Shown here: in pieces, positions 21,504 to 33,926 of the stretch
How positions within the stretch are numbered: the stretch's first letter is position 1
Layout of the letters: each line of letters begins with the position of its first letter
Origin: Aquabacterium lacunae
GTDB taxonomy: Bacteria; Pseudomonadota; Gammaproteobacteria; Burkholderiales; Burkholderiaceae_C
NCBI RefSeq assembly: GCF_004310865.1
Contig: NZ_SIXI01000006.1
Location: 62,001-126,000, forward strand
Reading direction: 5' to 3'
Length of the DNA stretch: 64,000 nt
Position numbers and translations under genes: made by a program
Notes under the pieces: generated by a model
What the model was told of the DNA's origin: nothing
The model's input: the letters and a program-made list of their open reading frames with translations, nothing else
Database searches by the model: none

Positions 21504-22232
21504 TCAGGGCGCGCCTTCGGCCGTGCCAGGTGCGCCATTGCGCACGATCGTGCCCAGGTTGGGCGGCAAAGCCTGGCCCTTGTTGAAGGCAGGCAGGCGG
21601 CGGGCGCCGTCAAAGCGTTGCTGCCAGTAGGCCATGCGCATGTCTTCCACGCGCACCACGCCACCGGCGCGTGGCGAATGGATGAACTTGTTGTCGCCGA
21701 TGTAGATGCCCACGTGGGAAAAGGTGTGGCGCAGCGTGTTGAAGAACACCAGGTCACCGGGCTTGAGTTCGGCCTGGTTGACCTGCAGCATGCCGGGCAT
21801 GTTGGCCTGTTCGGCCGCCCGACGAGGTAGGATCAGCCCCAGGCTGTTTTCGAACACATGGCGGGTGAAGCCGCTGCAGTCGAAGCCGCTCTCGCGGGAC
21901 GTACCGCCCATGCGATACGGCACCCCGAGGAAGTTCATGGCCGACAGCACCAGTTCGGAGGCCAGGTTGGCGGCCTTGTCCTTGACCTGCTGGGCCGCTT
22001 CGACCACCGGGCGGGTGTTGATCAGACCGCGCTCGGTGAGGAACCTGCTGACCGGATCGACCCCTTCGGTCGGTGCGCCTGCCAGTGCAGGGGCGGACGC
22101 GCTGGTGGCAGGCAAGGGCTGAGCCTGCGCCACCTGACCGGCCCCAAAGGCCAGGGCGGCTGCCAGCAGCAGTCGCCAGGAGTGTGCGCGTCGAATGAGC
22201 ATGGGGCGCAAGGCTAGGCCAATCAATCCCAT
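21504..22232 (-). CDS. exported NlpC/P60 (C40) peptidoglycan endopeptidase
   Basis: A 242-aa cell wall hydrolase. The signal peptide is RLLLAAALAFGAGQVAQAQ. The catalytic Cys is in SGFDCSGFTRHVF, and the His residues are in FSHVGIYIG and FIHSPRAGG. YRMGGTSRESGFDCSGF is typical of C40 peptidases that cut peptide stems. Two starts are possible: ATG 22232 (used here) or ATG 22202, which gives a more compact signal sequence (MLIRRAHSW). moaA starts 37 bases downstream. Confidence 0.88.
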   Translation of the reverse strand: MGLIGLALRPMLIRRAHSWRLLLAAALAFGAGQVAQAQPLPATSASAPALAGAPTEGVDPVSRFLTERGLINTRPVVEAAQQVKDKAANLASELVLSAMNFLGVPYRMGGTSRESGFDCSGFTRHVFENSLGLILPRRAAEQANMPGMLQVNQAELKPGDLVFFNTLRHTFSHVGIYIGDNKFIHSPRAGGVVRVEDMRMAYWQQRFDGARRLPAFNKGQALPPNLGTIVRNGAPGTAEGAP

Positions 22233-22375
22233 CCGTCAACCTTGGAAAGTCAGGGCAATCAACACCTTACCACCGTTTTTGCGGGCCATTCCTTGTGTTC
22301 GAACCACTGCCACCATGGGATTTCCACCATGCAAGCGGTGGGCCAGGCAGGGGGCGTGTGTGTTGAAAACTGCCG

Positions 22376-24346
22376 TCAGACAGCGTTTTGCAGGGCTTCC
22401 AGGGCTTCGCTGACTTCCAGCCAGCGCATCTCGAGTTCGTCGATCTCGTCGCCCACGGTTTTCAGCCGGCGGGATTTTTCAGTGCGTTCGTCGCCACTCA
22501 GGTCGGCCGCACACAGGCGCTCGTTGATCGCGTCGCGTTCGGTGCTCAGGGCGGCCAGGCGTTCGTCGATCTTCTTGATCTCGGTTTTCAGGGGCCTGGC
22601 CTGCTCCTGCAGTTTCTGGCGGGCCTGGGCCGACGCTTTGCGGTCTTCCTTGCGACTGGCCACGGCGTCGCCTGACGCCTGGGTGCTGGCAGCCTGGGCT
22701 GCCGCCTGTTGCTGCGCCTTCAGTTGCGCGGCCTGCTGCCGGCTTTGTTCGATCAGCCAGCGCTGGTAGTCGTCCAGGTCGCCGTCGAAGGTCTCGACCT
22801 TGCCCTGGGCCACCAGCCAGAACTCGTCGCACACCTCGCGCAGCAGCGCGCGGTCGTGGCTGACCAGCATCACGGTGCCTTCGAACTCGTTGAGCGCCAT
22901 GCTCAGGGCTTCGCGGGTGGTCAGGTCCAGGTGGTTGGTGGGTTCGTCCAGCAGCAGCAGGTTGGGGCGCTGCCACACGATCAGGGCCAGCACCAGGCGG
23001 GCCTTTTCGCCACCACTGAACTGCCCCACGGGCTGCATCACCATGTCGCCCGTGAAACGGAAGCGCCCGAGGAAATCACGCAGCTCCTGCTCGCGGGCTT
23101 GCGGGTTCACGGCCTTGGCCAGGCGGATCATGTGGGCCAGAGGGCCTTCGTCGGGCCGCAGCACGTCCAGCTCCTGCTGCGCGAAATAGCCGATGTTCAG
23201 GCCCTTGCCCTCGGTGATCTGGCCTTCCAGCGCAGGCTGCATGTGGGCCAGCGTCTTGACCAGGGTCGATTTGCCCTGGCCGTTGGCCCCCAGGATGCCG
23301 ATGCGCTGGCCGGGCAGCACCGAACGCTGGATGTGGCGCACGATGGCCTTGGGCCCTTCAGGCAGCGTGTAGCCGCAGCCCAGGTCTTTCAGGGCCAGCA
23401 TGGGGTTGGGCAGGCTGTCAGGGGCAGGAAATTCGAACTCGAAATCACTGGCCGTGAGCACGGGCCCGATCTTTTCCATGCGTTCGAGCGCCTTCACGCG
23501 GCTCTGGGCCTGCTTGGCCTTGCTGGCCTTGGCCTTGAATCGGTCGATGAAGCGTTGCAGCTGGGCGATGCGTTCTTGCTGGCGACCAAAGGCGGCTTGC
23601 TGCTGGCTGATGCGTTCGGCCCGCATCATCTCGAACTGGCTGTAGCCGCCGGTGTAGCGGGTGAGCTGCCCGTCTTCCAGATGCACCGTGACCTTGGTGG
23701 TGGCGTCAAGGAATTCGCGGTCGTGGCTGATGATGACGCAGGTGCCTTCGTAGCGCTGCAGCCAGCCTTCCAGCCAGACCAGGGCGTCGAGGTCCAGGTG
23801 GTTGGTGGGTTCGTCGAGCAGCAGCAGGCGCGAGGGGCACATCAGGGCACGGGCCAGTTGCAGGCGCATGCGCCAGCCGCCTGAAAAGCTGTTCACGGGC
23901 GCTTCGACCTGGTCGGTGCGAAACCCCAGGCCCATCAGCAGGGCCTGCGCGCGGGCTGCGGCGTCGAAGTGCCCGGCTTCGGCCAGCTCGCCATGCGCCT
24001 CGGCCATGGCGGTGCCGTCGCCGGCGGCCTCGGCGGTGGCCAGGCGCTCGCGGGCCTGCATCAGGCGGCCATCGCCCTGCAGCACGAACTCGGTGGCCGG
24101 CTCGTCGGTCTCGGGCATGTGCTGGGCCACTTCGGCCAGCGCGCCTGGTGCCAGCCAGCTGGCCGGGATGTCGCAATCACCGGCGTCGGGGTGCAGCCGG
24201 CCCGACAGCAGTGCAAACAGCGACGACTTGCCGGCTCCGTTGCGGCCGACCAGGCCCACCTTCTCGCCCGGGTGCAGGGTGACGCTGGCGTGTTCCAGCA
24301 CCGGCTTGCTGCCGCGCAACAGGGTGACGTTCTTCAGGACGATCAT
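22376..24346 (-). CDS. ABC-F ATPase, YheS type
   Basis: A 656-aa soluble protein with two ATP-binding cassettes and no membrane domain. First cassette: GRNGAGKSS, FSGGWRMRLQLARAL, LLLLDEPTNHLDLDALVWLE. Second cassette: GANGQGKST, FSGGEKARLVLALI, LLLLDEPTNHLD. The linker KAKASKAKQAQSRVKALERME and the opening MIVLKNVTLLRG match E. coli YheS, a ribosome-associated translation factor. The C-terminal 110 residues are charged coiled coil. It is divergent from the PhoD-like gene. Confidence 0.93.
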   Translation of the reverse strand: MIVLKNVTLLRGSKPVLEHASVTLHPGEKVGLVGRNGAGKSSLFALLSGRLHPDAGDCDIPASWLAPGALAEVAQHMPETDEPATEFVLQGDGRLMQARERLATAEAAGDGTAMAEAHGELAEAGHFDAAARAQALLMGLGFRTDQVEAPVNSFSGGWRMRLQLARALMCPSRLLLLDEPTNHLDLDALVWLEGWLQRYEGTCVIISHDREFLDATTKVTVHLEDGQLTRYTGGYSQFEMMRAERISQQQAAFGRQQERIAQLQRFIDRFKAKASKAKQAQSRVKALERMEKIGPVLTASDFEFEFPAPDSLPNPMLALKDLGCGYTLPEGPKAIVRHIQRSVLPGQRIGILGANGQGKSTLVKTLAHMQPALEGQITEGKGLNIGYFAQQELDVLRPDEGPLAHMIRLAKAVNPQAREQELRDFLGRFRFTGDMVMQPVGQFSGGEKARLVLALIVWQRPNLLLLDEPTNHLDLTTREALSMALNEFEGTVMLVSHDRALLREVCDEFWLVAQGKVETFDGDLDDYQRWLIEQSRQQAAQLKAQQQAAAQAASTQASGDAVASRKEDRKASAQARQKLQEQARPLKTEIKKIDERLAALSTERDAINERLCAADLSGDERTEKSRRLKTVGDEIDELEMRWLEVSEALEALQNAV

Positions 24347-24423
24347 GAGGTTCTAGGGGGTGCGGCAGGCGTGAAATTCGTCACAATCCGGCCGTCAAGC
24401 AACCAGGGGAACGAGGCAGCGCG

Positions 24424-26229
24424 ATGGCCAGTGAAATTTGGATGGGTCCGGTATTGTCGTTCAGAGGCATTGCCCGAACCGGGAAGAAGGCCGTGTGGAA
24501 GGTCAGTGCGCTGGTGGTGGTGCCTGCGGGCCAACCAGCGCCGGTGATGGTGCTGCAAGGCAAGGCCGTGTCAGCCCGGCGTTTGCTGAGCGAGCAGCCC
24601 ATGACGGGCGCCAACGGCAAGCCCCTCAAGGCCGAGGTGTGGCGGCATGACCTGAGCGTGGTCATGACCACGAAAGAGCAGCGTGTCAGTTATGGCCTGC
24701 AGGGCCAGGCCGATGCGTCCTGGCGGTTCACGGTGCCTGCGCAGGAGCAAGCACCCCGCATGGCCTATTTCTCCTGCAATGGCTTTTCTGACCCGAAGGC
24801 CATGAAGTCGTTCAAGCCCGCAGCCCAGGCGGTCTGGCAAGACCTGCTGAACAACCACGACGTGCAGTTCCGCCCGTCAGCGTACGTGGTCGATCGTGAA
24901 CAGCAATGGCATGAAGAGCGGGTGCACAAACAGCAGCTGCAGCGCTTTCACCTGCTGATCGGTGGTGGTGACCAGGTTTACATGGACGGCGTGTGGTCTG
25001 ACCCCGGCCTGAAGGAGCTGAAAACCTGGACCGAATGGGACGAAGACCAGCAGGCCACCTATGTGCCTCCGGCCGGTCTGCTGTCGCGCATCAAGGCCTA
25101 TTACCTGGGGGTGTACCTTCAGAGGTGGGCCCGAAGCGTGGCGGGCACCGCGGGGTGTGGTCAGGCTTTTGCCACCAGCCCCACGGTGATGATGTGGGAC
25201 GACCACGACATCTTCGACGGCTGGGGCTCGTACGGACCCAAGCTGCAAAAATGCCCCTTGCTGCAGGCCATGTTCCGCATCGCGCGCGAAGCGTTCTGGG
25301 TGTTCCAGCTGCAGATGCCTTCTGAACTGCTGCCCGAACTGACCGACCGCAACCCCCAGCAGGCCAAAGACCCCTGGTGGGCGCCTGTCGACTGGGCCGC
25401 CGTGTCCAAAGCCGACCCACTGAGCCTGGCCTTCCTGCCGAAGCAGGCCGGCTTTTCGCACCGCCTTGTGCTGCCAGAGTTGACGCTCAATGTGATGGAC
25501 CTGCGCACCGACCGGTCGCAGCTGCAGGTGCTGTCGGCCGACACCTGGGAGGCCTGGAAATCGGTGTGGAAGGATGAAACACCGGCCACTGCCACAGGCC
25601 ACCAGCTGATCATCTCCAGCGTGCCGGTGGTGCACCCCAAGCTGTCGACCGCCGAGACCATCACGTCATGGCAGGGGGATGATGTGGTGGAAGGCCTGGG
25701 TGACGACCTGAACGATCATTGGGCCCACGACCGCCATGAGGACGAGCGCAAGCGCCTGGTGCGCACCCTGATGCAGTTGGCGCAGGATGCGGTGTGTCGC
25801 GTCACCATCGTGTCGGGCGATGTGCATGTGGCGGCCTGGGGCAATGCGCTGCGCAAGACGTCCACACGCAATGTGCACCGCATCAATCAGCTGACGTCCA
25901 CGGCCATCGTGCACCCCAGCCTGTTCACCTGGAGCGAGAAAGCTTTCCTGATGCTGCTGCGCATGAAGGCAGCTTTCACGCAGGACCTCGACACCGAACA
26001 CCAGGCCAAGTTGCTGGATTTTCCGGGCACTTCCAGCACCATCCAGGCCACGCGCAACTGGTTGGCGCTGGAGTTTGATGCCGACCGGCCGAAGGACGAT
26101 GCGATGGCCATGGCCGCAGTGCCCGTGCAGCCCAAACGCTTGCAAGGCCGACTGTGGGCCACCTGGCGCTGCGAGCGAGCCGAAGGGTTCAGCAACCACC
26201 TGATGGCCGTGCACCCGGCCACGCCCTGA
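24424..26229 (+). CDS. PhoD-like metallophosphatase
   Basis: A 601-aa protein with the PhoD-like phosphatase fold. In order: MAYFSCNGF (about residue 120), GGGDQVYMDGVW, MMWDDHDIFDGWGSYG, and IVSGDVHVAAWG. These hold the Asp/Asn/His metal ligands of the calcineurin-like superfamily. Unlike classical PhoD there is no Tat or Sec signal peptide, so it should be cytoplasmic. It looks closer to the PhoD-related group shared with fungi than to secreted alkaline phosphatase D. The substrate is unknown. It stands alone between the ABC-F gene and prmB. Confidence 0.8.
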   Translation: MASEIWMGPVLSFRGIARTGKKAVWKVSALVVVPAGQPAPVMVLQGKAVSARRLLSEQPMTGANGKPLKAEVWRHDLSVVMTTKEQRVSYGLQGQADASWRFTVPAQEQAPRMAYFSCNGFSDPKAMKSFKPAAQAVWQDLLNNHDVQFRPSAYVVDREQQWHEERVHKQQLQRFHLLIGGGDQVYMDGVWSDPGLKELKTWTEWDEDQQATYVPPAGLLSRIKAYYLGVYLQRWARSVAGTAGCGQAFATSPTVMMWDDHDIFDGWGSYGPKLQKCPLLQAMFRIAREAFWVFQLQMPSELLPELTDRNPQQAKDPWWAPVDWAAVSKADPLSLAFLPKQAGFSHRLVLPELTLNVMDLRTDRSQLQVLSADTWEAWKSVWKDETPATATGHQLIISSVPVVHPKLSTAETITSWQGDDVVEGLGDDLNDHWAHDRHEDERKRLVRTLMQLAQDAVCRVTIVSGDVHVAAWGNALRKTSTRNVHRINQLTSTAIVHPSLFTWSEKAFLMLLRMKAAFTQDLDTEHQAKLLDFPGTSSTIQATRNWLALEFDADRPKDDAMAMAAVPVQPKRLQGRLWATWRCERAEGFSNHLMAVHPATP

Positions 26230-26259
26230 GCGTGCAGGTTGGCCTCAGCCCATCTCTCG

Positions 26260-29476
<3,217 letters not shown>

Positions 29477-29496
29477 CAGATGCTCCCGGTCAGATG

Positions 29497-29520
29497 AAAA
29501 CCCCGGCGCAGGGCCGGGGT
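29497..29520 (-). terminator. Rho-independent terminator between dapD and pilU
   Basis: On the minus strand ACCCCGGC (29520-29513) pairs with GCCGGGGT (29507-29500) across five bases, then TTT. It lies 20 bases before the pilU start, so pilU-dapE-prmB depends on read-through or a hidden promoter. Confidence 0.75.
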
Positions 29521-29546
29521 GAAAGTGCGCAGGGCAGGGTGCCCAA

Positions 29547-30368
29547 TCAGGCGCCGCGCAGCAGGTCGTTGATGCTGGTCTTCGAGCGGGTCTGGGCGTC
29601 GACGCGCTTGACGATCACGGCGCAGTACAGGCTGTACTTGCCGTCGGCCGAGGGCAGGTTGCCCGACACCACCACCGAACCGGCGGGGATGCGGCCATAG
29701 CTCACTTCGCCGGTGGCGCGGTCGTAGATCTTGGTCGACTGGCCGATGTACACGCCCATCGAGATCACCGAGTTTTCTTCGACGATCACGCCTTCGACCA
29801 CTTCCGAGCGGGCGCCGATGAAGCAGTTGTCTTCGATGATGGTGGGGTTGGCCTGCAGGGGTTCCAGCACGCCGCCGATGCCCACGCCGCCCGACAGGTG
29901 GACGTTCTTGCCGATCTGGGCGCACGAGCCGACGGTGGCCCAGGTGTCGACCATGGTGCCTTCATCGACGTAAGCGCCGATGTTCACGTACGACGGCATC
30001 AGGATCACGTTCTTGGCCTGGAACGAACCACGGCGGGCCACGGCCGGCGGCACCACGCGCACGCCGGTGGCCTTCAGCTGCTCGGCGCTCATGCCGGCGT
30101 ACTTGGTGGGCACCTTGTCGTAGAACTGCAGGGCGCCGTCGCCCATGGGCACGTTGTCGTTCAGGCGGAAGCTCAGCAGCACGGCCTTCTTGACCCACTG
30201 GTGCACTTCCCAGGCGCCGTTGATCTTCTCGGCCACACGCACCTTGCCGGTGTCGAGCTGGTCGATGATGTGGTTGACGGCGTCACGCACTTCGGCGGGG
30301 GCGCTGGCGACCGACAGTTCGGCACGGTTGTCCCAGGCGGATTCGATGATCGATTGCAGTTGGCTCAT
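29547..30368 (-). CDS. dapD: tetrahydrodipicolinate N-succinyltransferase
   Basis: Transfers succinyl from succinyl-CoA to tetrahydrodipicolinate in the lysine/DAP pathway. It has 273 aa, the standard length. The hexapeptide-repeat beta helix runs through [36 protein letters not shown], described here by its isoleucine/valine periodicity. The start is ATG 30368 ([14 protein letters not shown]). A terminator follows the gene. dapC lies 44 bases upstream. Confidence 0.97.
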   Translation of the reverse strand: MSQLQSIIESAWDNRAELSVASAPAEVRDAVNHIIDQLDTGKVRVAEKINGAWEVHQWVKKAVLLSFRLNDNVPMGDGALQFYDKVPTKYAGMSAEQLKATGVRVVPPAVARRGSFQAKNVILMPSYVNIGAYVDEGTMVDTWATVGSCAQIGKNVHLSGGVGIGGVLEPLQANPTIIEDNCFIGARSEVVEGVIVEENSVISMGVYIGQSTKIYDRATGEVSYGRIPAGSVVVSGNLPSADGKYSLYCAVIVKRVDAQTRSKTSINDLLRGA

Positions 30369-30412
30369 GTGAGTCTCTTGTCTGTGTAAGGGGTGAACGG
30401 TGCAGGCCGGGC

Positions 30413-31660
30413 TCAGCCCAGCGATTCGATGAAGGCCTTGATGCGCTGGGCGGCTTCGAGGCATTCCTCGACGCCGGCCACCAGGGCCAGGCGCACGCGG
30501 CCGGCGCCGGGGTTGACGCCCTGTGCCTCGCGGGCCAGGTAGCTGCCTGGCAGAACGGCCACATTGTATTGAGCGAGCAGTTCGCGGGCGAACCACTCGT
30601 CGGTGCTCAGGCCGGCGGCACGTGCCGGGGCCTCGCACACGGCGGGCACGCCCGCCCAGAGGTAAAAGCCCGCGTCGGGCAATGCAACGTCCATCACAGC
30701 CTGCAATATCGGCGTGACCTGCTCGAACTTGTGCCGGTACAGGCGGCGGTTTTCAACCACGTGGGCTTCGTCGTTCCAGGCCGCGATGCTCGCGCGCTGG
30801 ATGTGCGGGCCCATGGCACTGCCGTGGTAGGTGCGGTAGAGCAGGAAGGCCTTGATGATCTCGGCGTCACCGGCCACGAAGCCCGAGCGCATGCCGGGCA
30901 CGTTCGAGCGCTTGGACAGGCTGGTCAGCATGATCAGGCGCTTGAAATCAGGGCGGCCCAGCTTCACGGCGGCTTCCAGGCCACCCAGGGGCGCGGCGTC
31001 AGCGCCTTCGCGGAAGTAGATCTCGCTGTAGCACTCGTCGGAGGCGATCACGAAGCCATGGCGGTCGCTCAGCTCGAACAGCTTGCGCCATTCGTCGAGT
31101 GGCATGACCGCGCCGGTGGGGTTGCCCGGCGAGCACACGAACAGCAGCTGGGTGGTGGCCCACACGCTGTCGGGGATGCTGGACCAGTCGGCCGCGAAGT
31201 TGCGGGCCGGGTCGGAGTTGGCGTAGACCACGCGGGCACCGGACAGCAGGCCGGCGCCCTCGTAGATCTGGTAGAACGGGTTGGGACTGACGATGGTCGG
31301 GCCACCGGCGGCCTGATGCTGGGTGGGGTCGATCACCACCTGGGCCAGGGCGAAGAGGGCCTCGCGAGAACCATTGACCGGCAGGATCTGGGTGGCCGCA
31401 TCGACCGACAGGCCATAGCGGCGGTTCAGCCACTGGGCGCAGGCTTCACGCAGGGCAGGCTCACCGGCGGTGGCCGGGTAGGCGGCCAGGCCATCGAGGT
31501 TGTCGGTGATGGCCTGCTGGATGAAGGCCGGGGTGGCGTGCTTGGGCTCGCCGATGCCCAGGCTGATGGCGCGCAGCGCCGGGTTTGGCGTCACGCCCTT
31601 CGTCAGGCCGCGCAGGCGCTCGAAGGGGTAGGGCTGCAGTTTCGACAGAAGCGGGTTCAT
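30413..31660 (-). CDS. dapC: succinyldiaminopimelate transaminase
   Basis: A 415-aa fold-type I PLP aminotransferase for the transamination step between DapD and DapE. The PLP lysine is in [16 protein letters not shown], the [12 protein letters not shown] and [11 protein letters not shown] blocks bind the cofactor, and the C-terminal Arg is in RVRLALV. Its place directly before dapD supports the assignment over a generic aminotransferase. A GATAAT box ends nine bases before the ATG (31660), and an inverted repeat lies just upstream of it. Confidence 0.94.
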   Translation of the reverse strand: MNPLLSKLQPYPFERLRGLTKGVTPNPALRAISLGIGEPKHATPAFIQQAITDNLDGLAAYPATAGEPALREACAQWLNRRYGLSVDAATQILPVNGSREALFALAQVVIDPTQHQAAGGPTIVSPNPFYQIYEGAGLLSGARVVYANSDPARNFAADWSSIPDSVWATTQLLFVCSPGNPTGAVMPLDEWRKLFELSDRHGFVIASDECYSEIYFREGADAAPLGGLEAAVKLGRPDFKRLIMLTSLSKRSNVPGMRSGFVAGDAEIIKAFLLYRTYHGSAMGPHIQRASIAAWNDEAHVVENRRLYRHKFEQVTPILQAVMDVALPDAGFYLWAGVPAVCEAPARAAGLSTDEWFARELLAQYNVAVLPGSYLAREAQGVNPGAGRVRLALVAGVEECLEAAQRIKAFIESLG

Positions 31661-31668
31661 GGGGCGTG

Positions 31669-31710
31669 ATTATCCCAGCCTTGACCCTGGCTGACCGGGT
31701 GGGCCAGGGT
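31669..31710 (-). promoter_or_regulatory. dapC promoter with inverted repeat over the -35 region
   Basis: GATAAT on the minus strand (31674-31669) would place the transcript start within a few bases of the dapC ATG. A perfect inverted repeat, ACCCTGGC (31684-31691) and GCCAGGGT (31703-31710) with an 11-base spacer, brackets the expected -35 position. It could be an operator or a stem-loop ending the upstream gene. Confidence 0.4.
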
Positions 31711-31736
31711 TTGGCAGTGTCAAAAAGGTGGGCAGG

Positions 31737-32384
31737 TCAGCGGTTGTTGCCCTGGCTGACGGTGGTGCGCTGATGGGGCAGGGCCATGCTGTCCCACAGT
31801 TGCAGGGCGTGTCGCTGGATGCTGCCGGGCAGGGTGTCGAAGCCTGGGTCCATGTTACGGGTGCTGAAGTCGCCCGGCAGCAGGGCCACCGTGCCCCGCA
31901 CCGCGTACTTGCGGTCTTTGTGGAACACCAGCAGTTTGCCTTCTTCGGCGGCGCCCGGTGTGGCGGCCGTGCTGTAGGCCACGAAGGCTTCGAGCACGCC
32001 ATCGCCATCGATGTCGCTGGCTGTGAAGCGATTGACCTGCGGGCTTCGGCTGAGGCGGCTGTCGGCCGGGGCGAAGTCGCGGGCCATCCACCGGCGGCTG
32101 ACGCCATGGGCGTTGGTCTGGCTGTTCAGTGTGAACTGGTAGAAGGTCAAGGCCGTGCCTGCCGCGCGCGCGCCCAAGGCCGTGGGTTGCCGCGTCTCCA
32201 CAAACAATTGCTCGCCCAGGGCATCCTGGCAGCCGAAGGCCCGAACCACCCGTCCTTCCACCGGCACTTTCACCTGCTCGATGGGCACAGCACGCGTCTG
32301 ACACGCCTGGGCCATGGGCGCCAGGCTGACCAGGCCGCTCAACAGCAGCAGGGCGAAAGGGGGAAGGGCGTGCGCTCGGGTCAT
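31737..32384 (-). CDS. exported protein of unknown function with one calcium-type DxDxDG loop
   Basis: I do not recognise this 215-aa protein with certainty. From ATG 32384 it has a Sec signal peptide (FALLLLSGLVSLAPMAQA, cleavage before CQTR). The mature protein has two Cys (CQT and FGCQ) that could form a disulfide. The segment ASDIDGDGVLEAFVAY resembles an FG-GAP/EF-hand-like calcium loop. It lies between the CbiM-like gene and dapC. A longer upstream reading of the frame lacks a signal and overlaps the neighbour. Confidence 0.65.
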   Translation of the reverse strand: MTRAHALPPFALLLLSGLVSLAPMAQACQTRAVPIEQVKVPVEGRVVRAFGCQDALGEQLFVETRQPTALGARAAGTALTFYQFTLNSQTNAHGVSRRWMARDFAPADSRLSRSPQVNRFTASDIDGDGVLEAFVAYSTAATPGAAEEGKLLVFHKDRKYAVRGTVALLPGDFSTRNMDPGFDTLPGSIQRHALQLWDSMALPHQRTTVSQGNNR

Positions 32385-32464
32385 GTCGGATTCCGAGGCC
32401 GGATTGTGGCCATGGCAGAGGCTCGTGTAACCGGCGGTTGCACAAAGGTGGGGTGCCCGCCCCC

Positions 32465-33226
32465 TCACTGAGGGGGTGGGTTGCCCCGGGGGTGGGGCGG
32501 CGGCAGGTAACGGTGGTCGGAATAGGTCAGCAGCCAGTGCGGCTTGAAGGCCACGAACACGGCCGTCAGCATGCCGGTGCTCAGGGCCTCGCCCCAACCC
32601 AGCAGCCAGTGGCCCAGCATCCATTCCAGCATGTCCAGGCCGGGGGGCATGCGCTGCGCCAGCAGGCCCAGCGCACCGGTGAGGGTCACGGCCAGGGCCG
32701 TGCCAATGAAGCCGCGACCCAGGATGTAAACGAAGACATGCTGCGGCAGCCAGCGGCGCATGGCCAGCCCGATCAGCAGACCCGCAGTGGCTGGCAGCAC
32801 GCCCATCCACAGCGCGTGCGAGACGATGGCATCACTGCGTGCCAGCAGCAGGTCGAGCGTGGCGCCCCAGTCGGGTGTGGCGGGTGCAGGCAGGTGCATG
32901 GCCCCGCGCGTCAGGCGCTGCGGGCCCTGAATCTCGAGCAGGACCGCGAGCACGGCCACCGGCAAGGTCATCAGCACGGCCATGGGCCAGCCGAACATCA
33001 GCACCAGCAGGCAGGTGCCTGACAGGTGCAGGGCCATGCCCGAGGGCAGCAGTTTCTGGGTCCACCAGGCCCAGGGCAGGATCACCATGGCCGCCAGCCA
33101 GGGGCTTTGCAACGGCTTGTGTTGCAGCACCTGCCATGGCTTGAAGGCCAGCGCCACGGCCAGGGCGGTGCCCAGCATCAGCCCTTCCAGACCAACGTGA
33201 GCGATGGGCACTGGGGTGGCGGCCAA
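32465..33226 (-). CDS. CbiM-like energy-coupling factor permease family protein
   Basis: A 253-aa polytopic membrane protein with about six or seven helices. It resembles the CbiM/NikM substrate-binding components of cobalt and nickel ECF transporters, but CbiN, CbiQ and CbiO genes are absent nearby. The N-terminus is PIAHVGLEGLMLG rather than the canonical MHI(M/P)EG. The tail is a Pro-rich stretch (YLPPPHPRGNPPP). It starts 14 bases after queF, so the two are probably cotranscribed. The substrate cannot be told from sequence. Confidence 0.7.
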   Translation of the reverse strand: MAATPVPIAHVGLEGLMLGTALAVALAFKPWQVLQHKPLQSPWLAAMVILPWAWWTQKLLPSGMALHLSGTCLLVLMFGWPMAVLMTLPVAVLAVLLEIQGPQRLTRGAMHLPAPATPDWGATLDLLLARSDAIVSHALWMGVLPATAGLLIGLAMRRWLPQHVFVYILGRGFIGTALAVTLTGALGLLAQRMPPGLDMLEWMLGHWLLGWGEALSTGMLTAVFVAFKPHWLLTYSDHRYLPPPHPRGNPPPQ

Positions 33227-33240
33227 GGTGTGTCCAGGAC

Positions 33241-33723
33241 TCAGCCCATCATGCCGGTTTCATGGCCCAGGTTGGGCAGGTCCACCTTGGGCGCCGGCTT
33301 CCAGCCCTTTTTGCGGTGCTCGACCACCACGTTGGTGTAGATGCCGCCACGCACGTACCACTTGGCCGTGATGCGCAGGTAACGCGGGTTGATGGCCTTG
33401 ACCATGTCCGACAGGATGTCGTTGGTGACCTTCTCGTGGAAAGCGCCTTCGTTGCGGTAGCTCCACATGTACATCTTCAGGCTCTTGAGCTCGATGCACA
33501 GCTTGTCGGCGATGCAGTCAACCACAAAGTGCGCGAAATCAGGCTGGCCGGTCAGCGGGCAAAAGCAGGTGAATTCCGGGATCTGGAACTGTATCACGTA
33601 GTCGCGCTCAGGGGCCGGGTTGGGGAACACGTCGAGGTGCTTGGACGGTGCCGAGGGTGCAGTGGCGGGCTTGGCGCGGGTGCCGACCTTCACGGCGGGC
33701 GCAGCGGGGGCTTTTTTGGCCAT
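33241..33723 (-). CDS. queF: NADPH-dependent 7-cyano-7-deazaguanine reductase QueF
   Basis: Reduces the nitrile preQ0 to the amine preQ1 for queuosine in tRNA. It has 160 aa: the short unimodular form with a 40-residue Ala/Lys/Pro-rich N-terminal extension. The catalytic Cys and Asp lie in CPLTGQPDFA, and the family motif is LKMYMWSYRNEGAFHE. The start is MAKKAPAAP (33723). A CbiM-like gene follows closely; smc is divergent. Confidence 0.95.
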   Translation of the reverse strand: MAKKAPAAPAVKVGTRAKPATAPSAPSKHLDVFPNPAPERDYVIQFQIPEFTCFCPLTGQPDFAHFVVDCIADKLCIELKSLKMYMWSYRNEGAFHEKVTNDILSDMVKAINPRYLRITAKWYVRGGIYTNVVVEHRKKGWKPAPKVDLPNLGHETGMMG

Positions 33724-33832
33724 GGAAATGCTCAGAGTGTGGGCGCGGACACGCCCGAAACAGGATGGAGCCGTCGCCCGGCGTGAGCGTGGGCAGTGAC
33801 TCAAAGCCGCGATGCTATCATCCTCCAGGTTT

Positions 33833-33859
33833 CCCGCATCACGACATTGCGGGTTTATT
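33833..33859 (+). promoter_or_regulatory. hairpin in the smc leader, after a weak -10 box
   Basis: CCCGCA (33833-33838) pairs with TGCGGG (33848-33853), followed by TTTATT. TATCAT at 33816-33821 could be the -10 box. The structure lies about 70 bases before the smc ATG. Confidence 0.35.
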
Positions 33860-33926
33860 GAATGAAATCAACGACTTAGATGGGCTGTCCAGCGGGCGTC
33901 CACGCGACCTGCAGGTTCTTCTCAGC

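Noticed and set aside
22236..22289. A 17-codon frame on the minus strand before the NlpC/P60 gene
   Set aside because: Shine-Dalgarno-like AAGGA is too close to the ATG and there is no conserved content that I can judge.
33862..33879. A five-codon frame in the smc leader as a possible leader peptide
   Set aside because: No ribosome binding site, no codon bias that suggests attenuation; very short frames are expected by chance.
33227..33926. A preQ1 or cobalamin riboswitch near queF and the CbiM-like gene
   Set aside because: Only 14 bases separate queF from the CbiM-like gene, and the queF leader shows no conserved riboswitch box that I can recognise.
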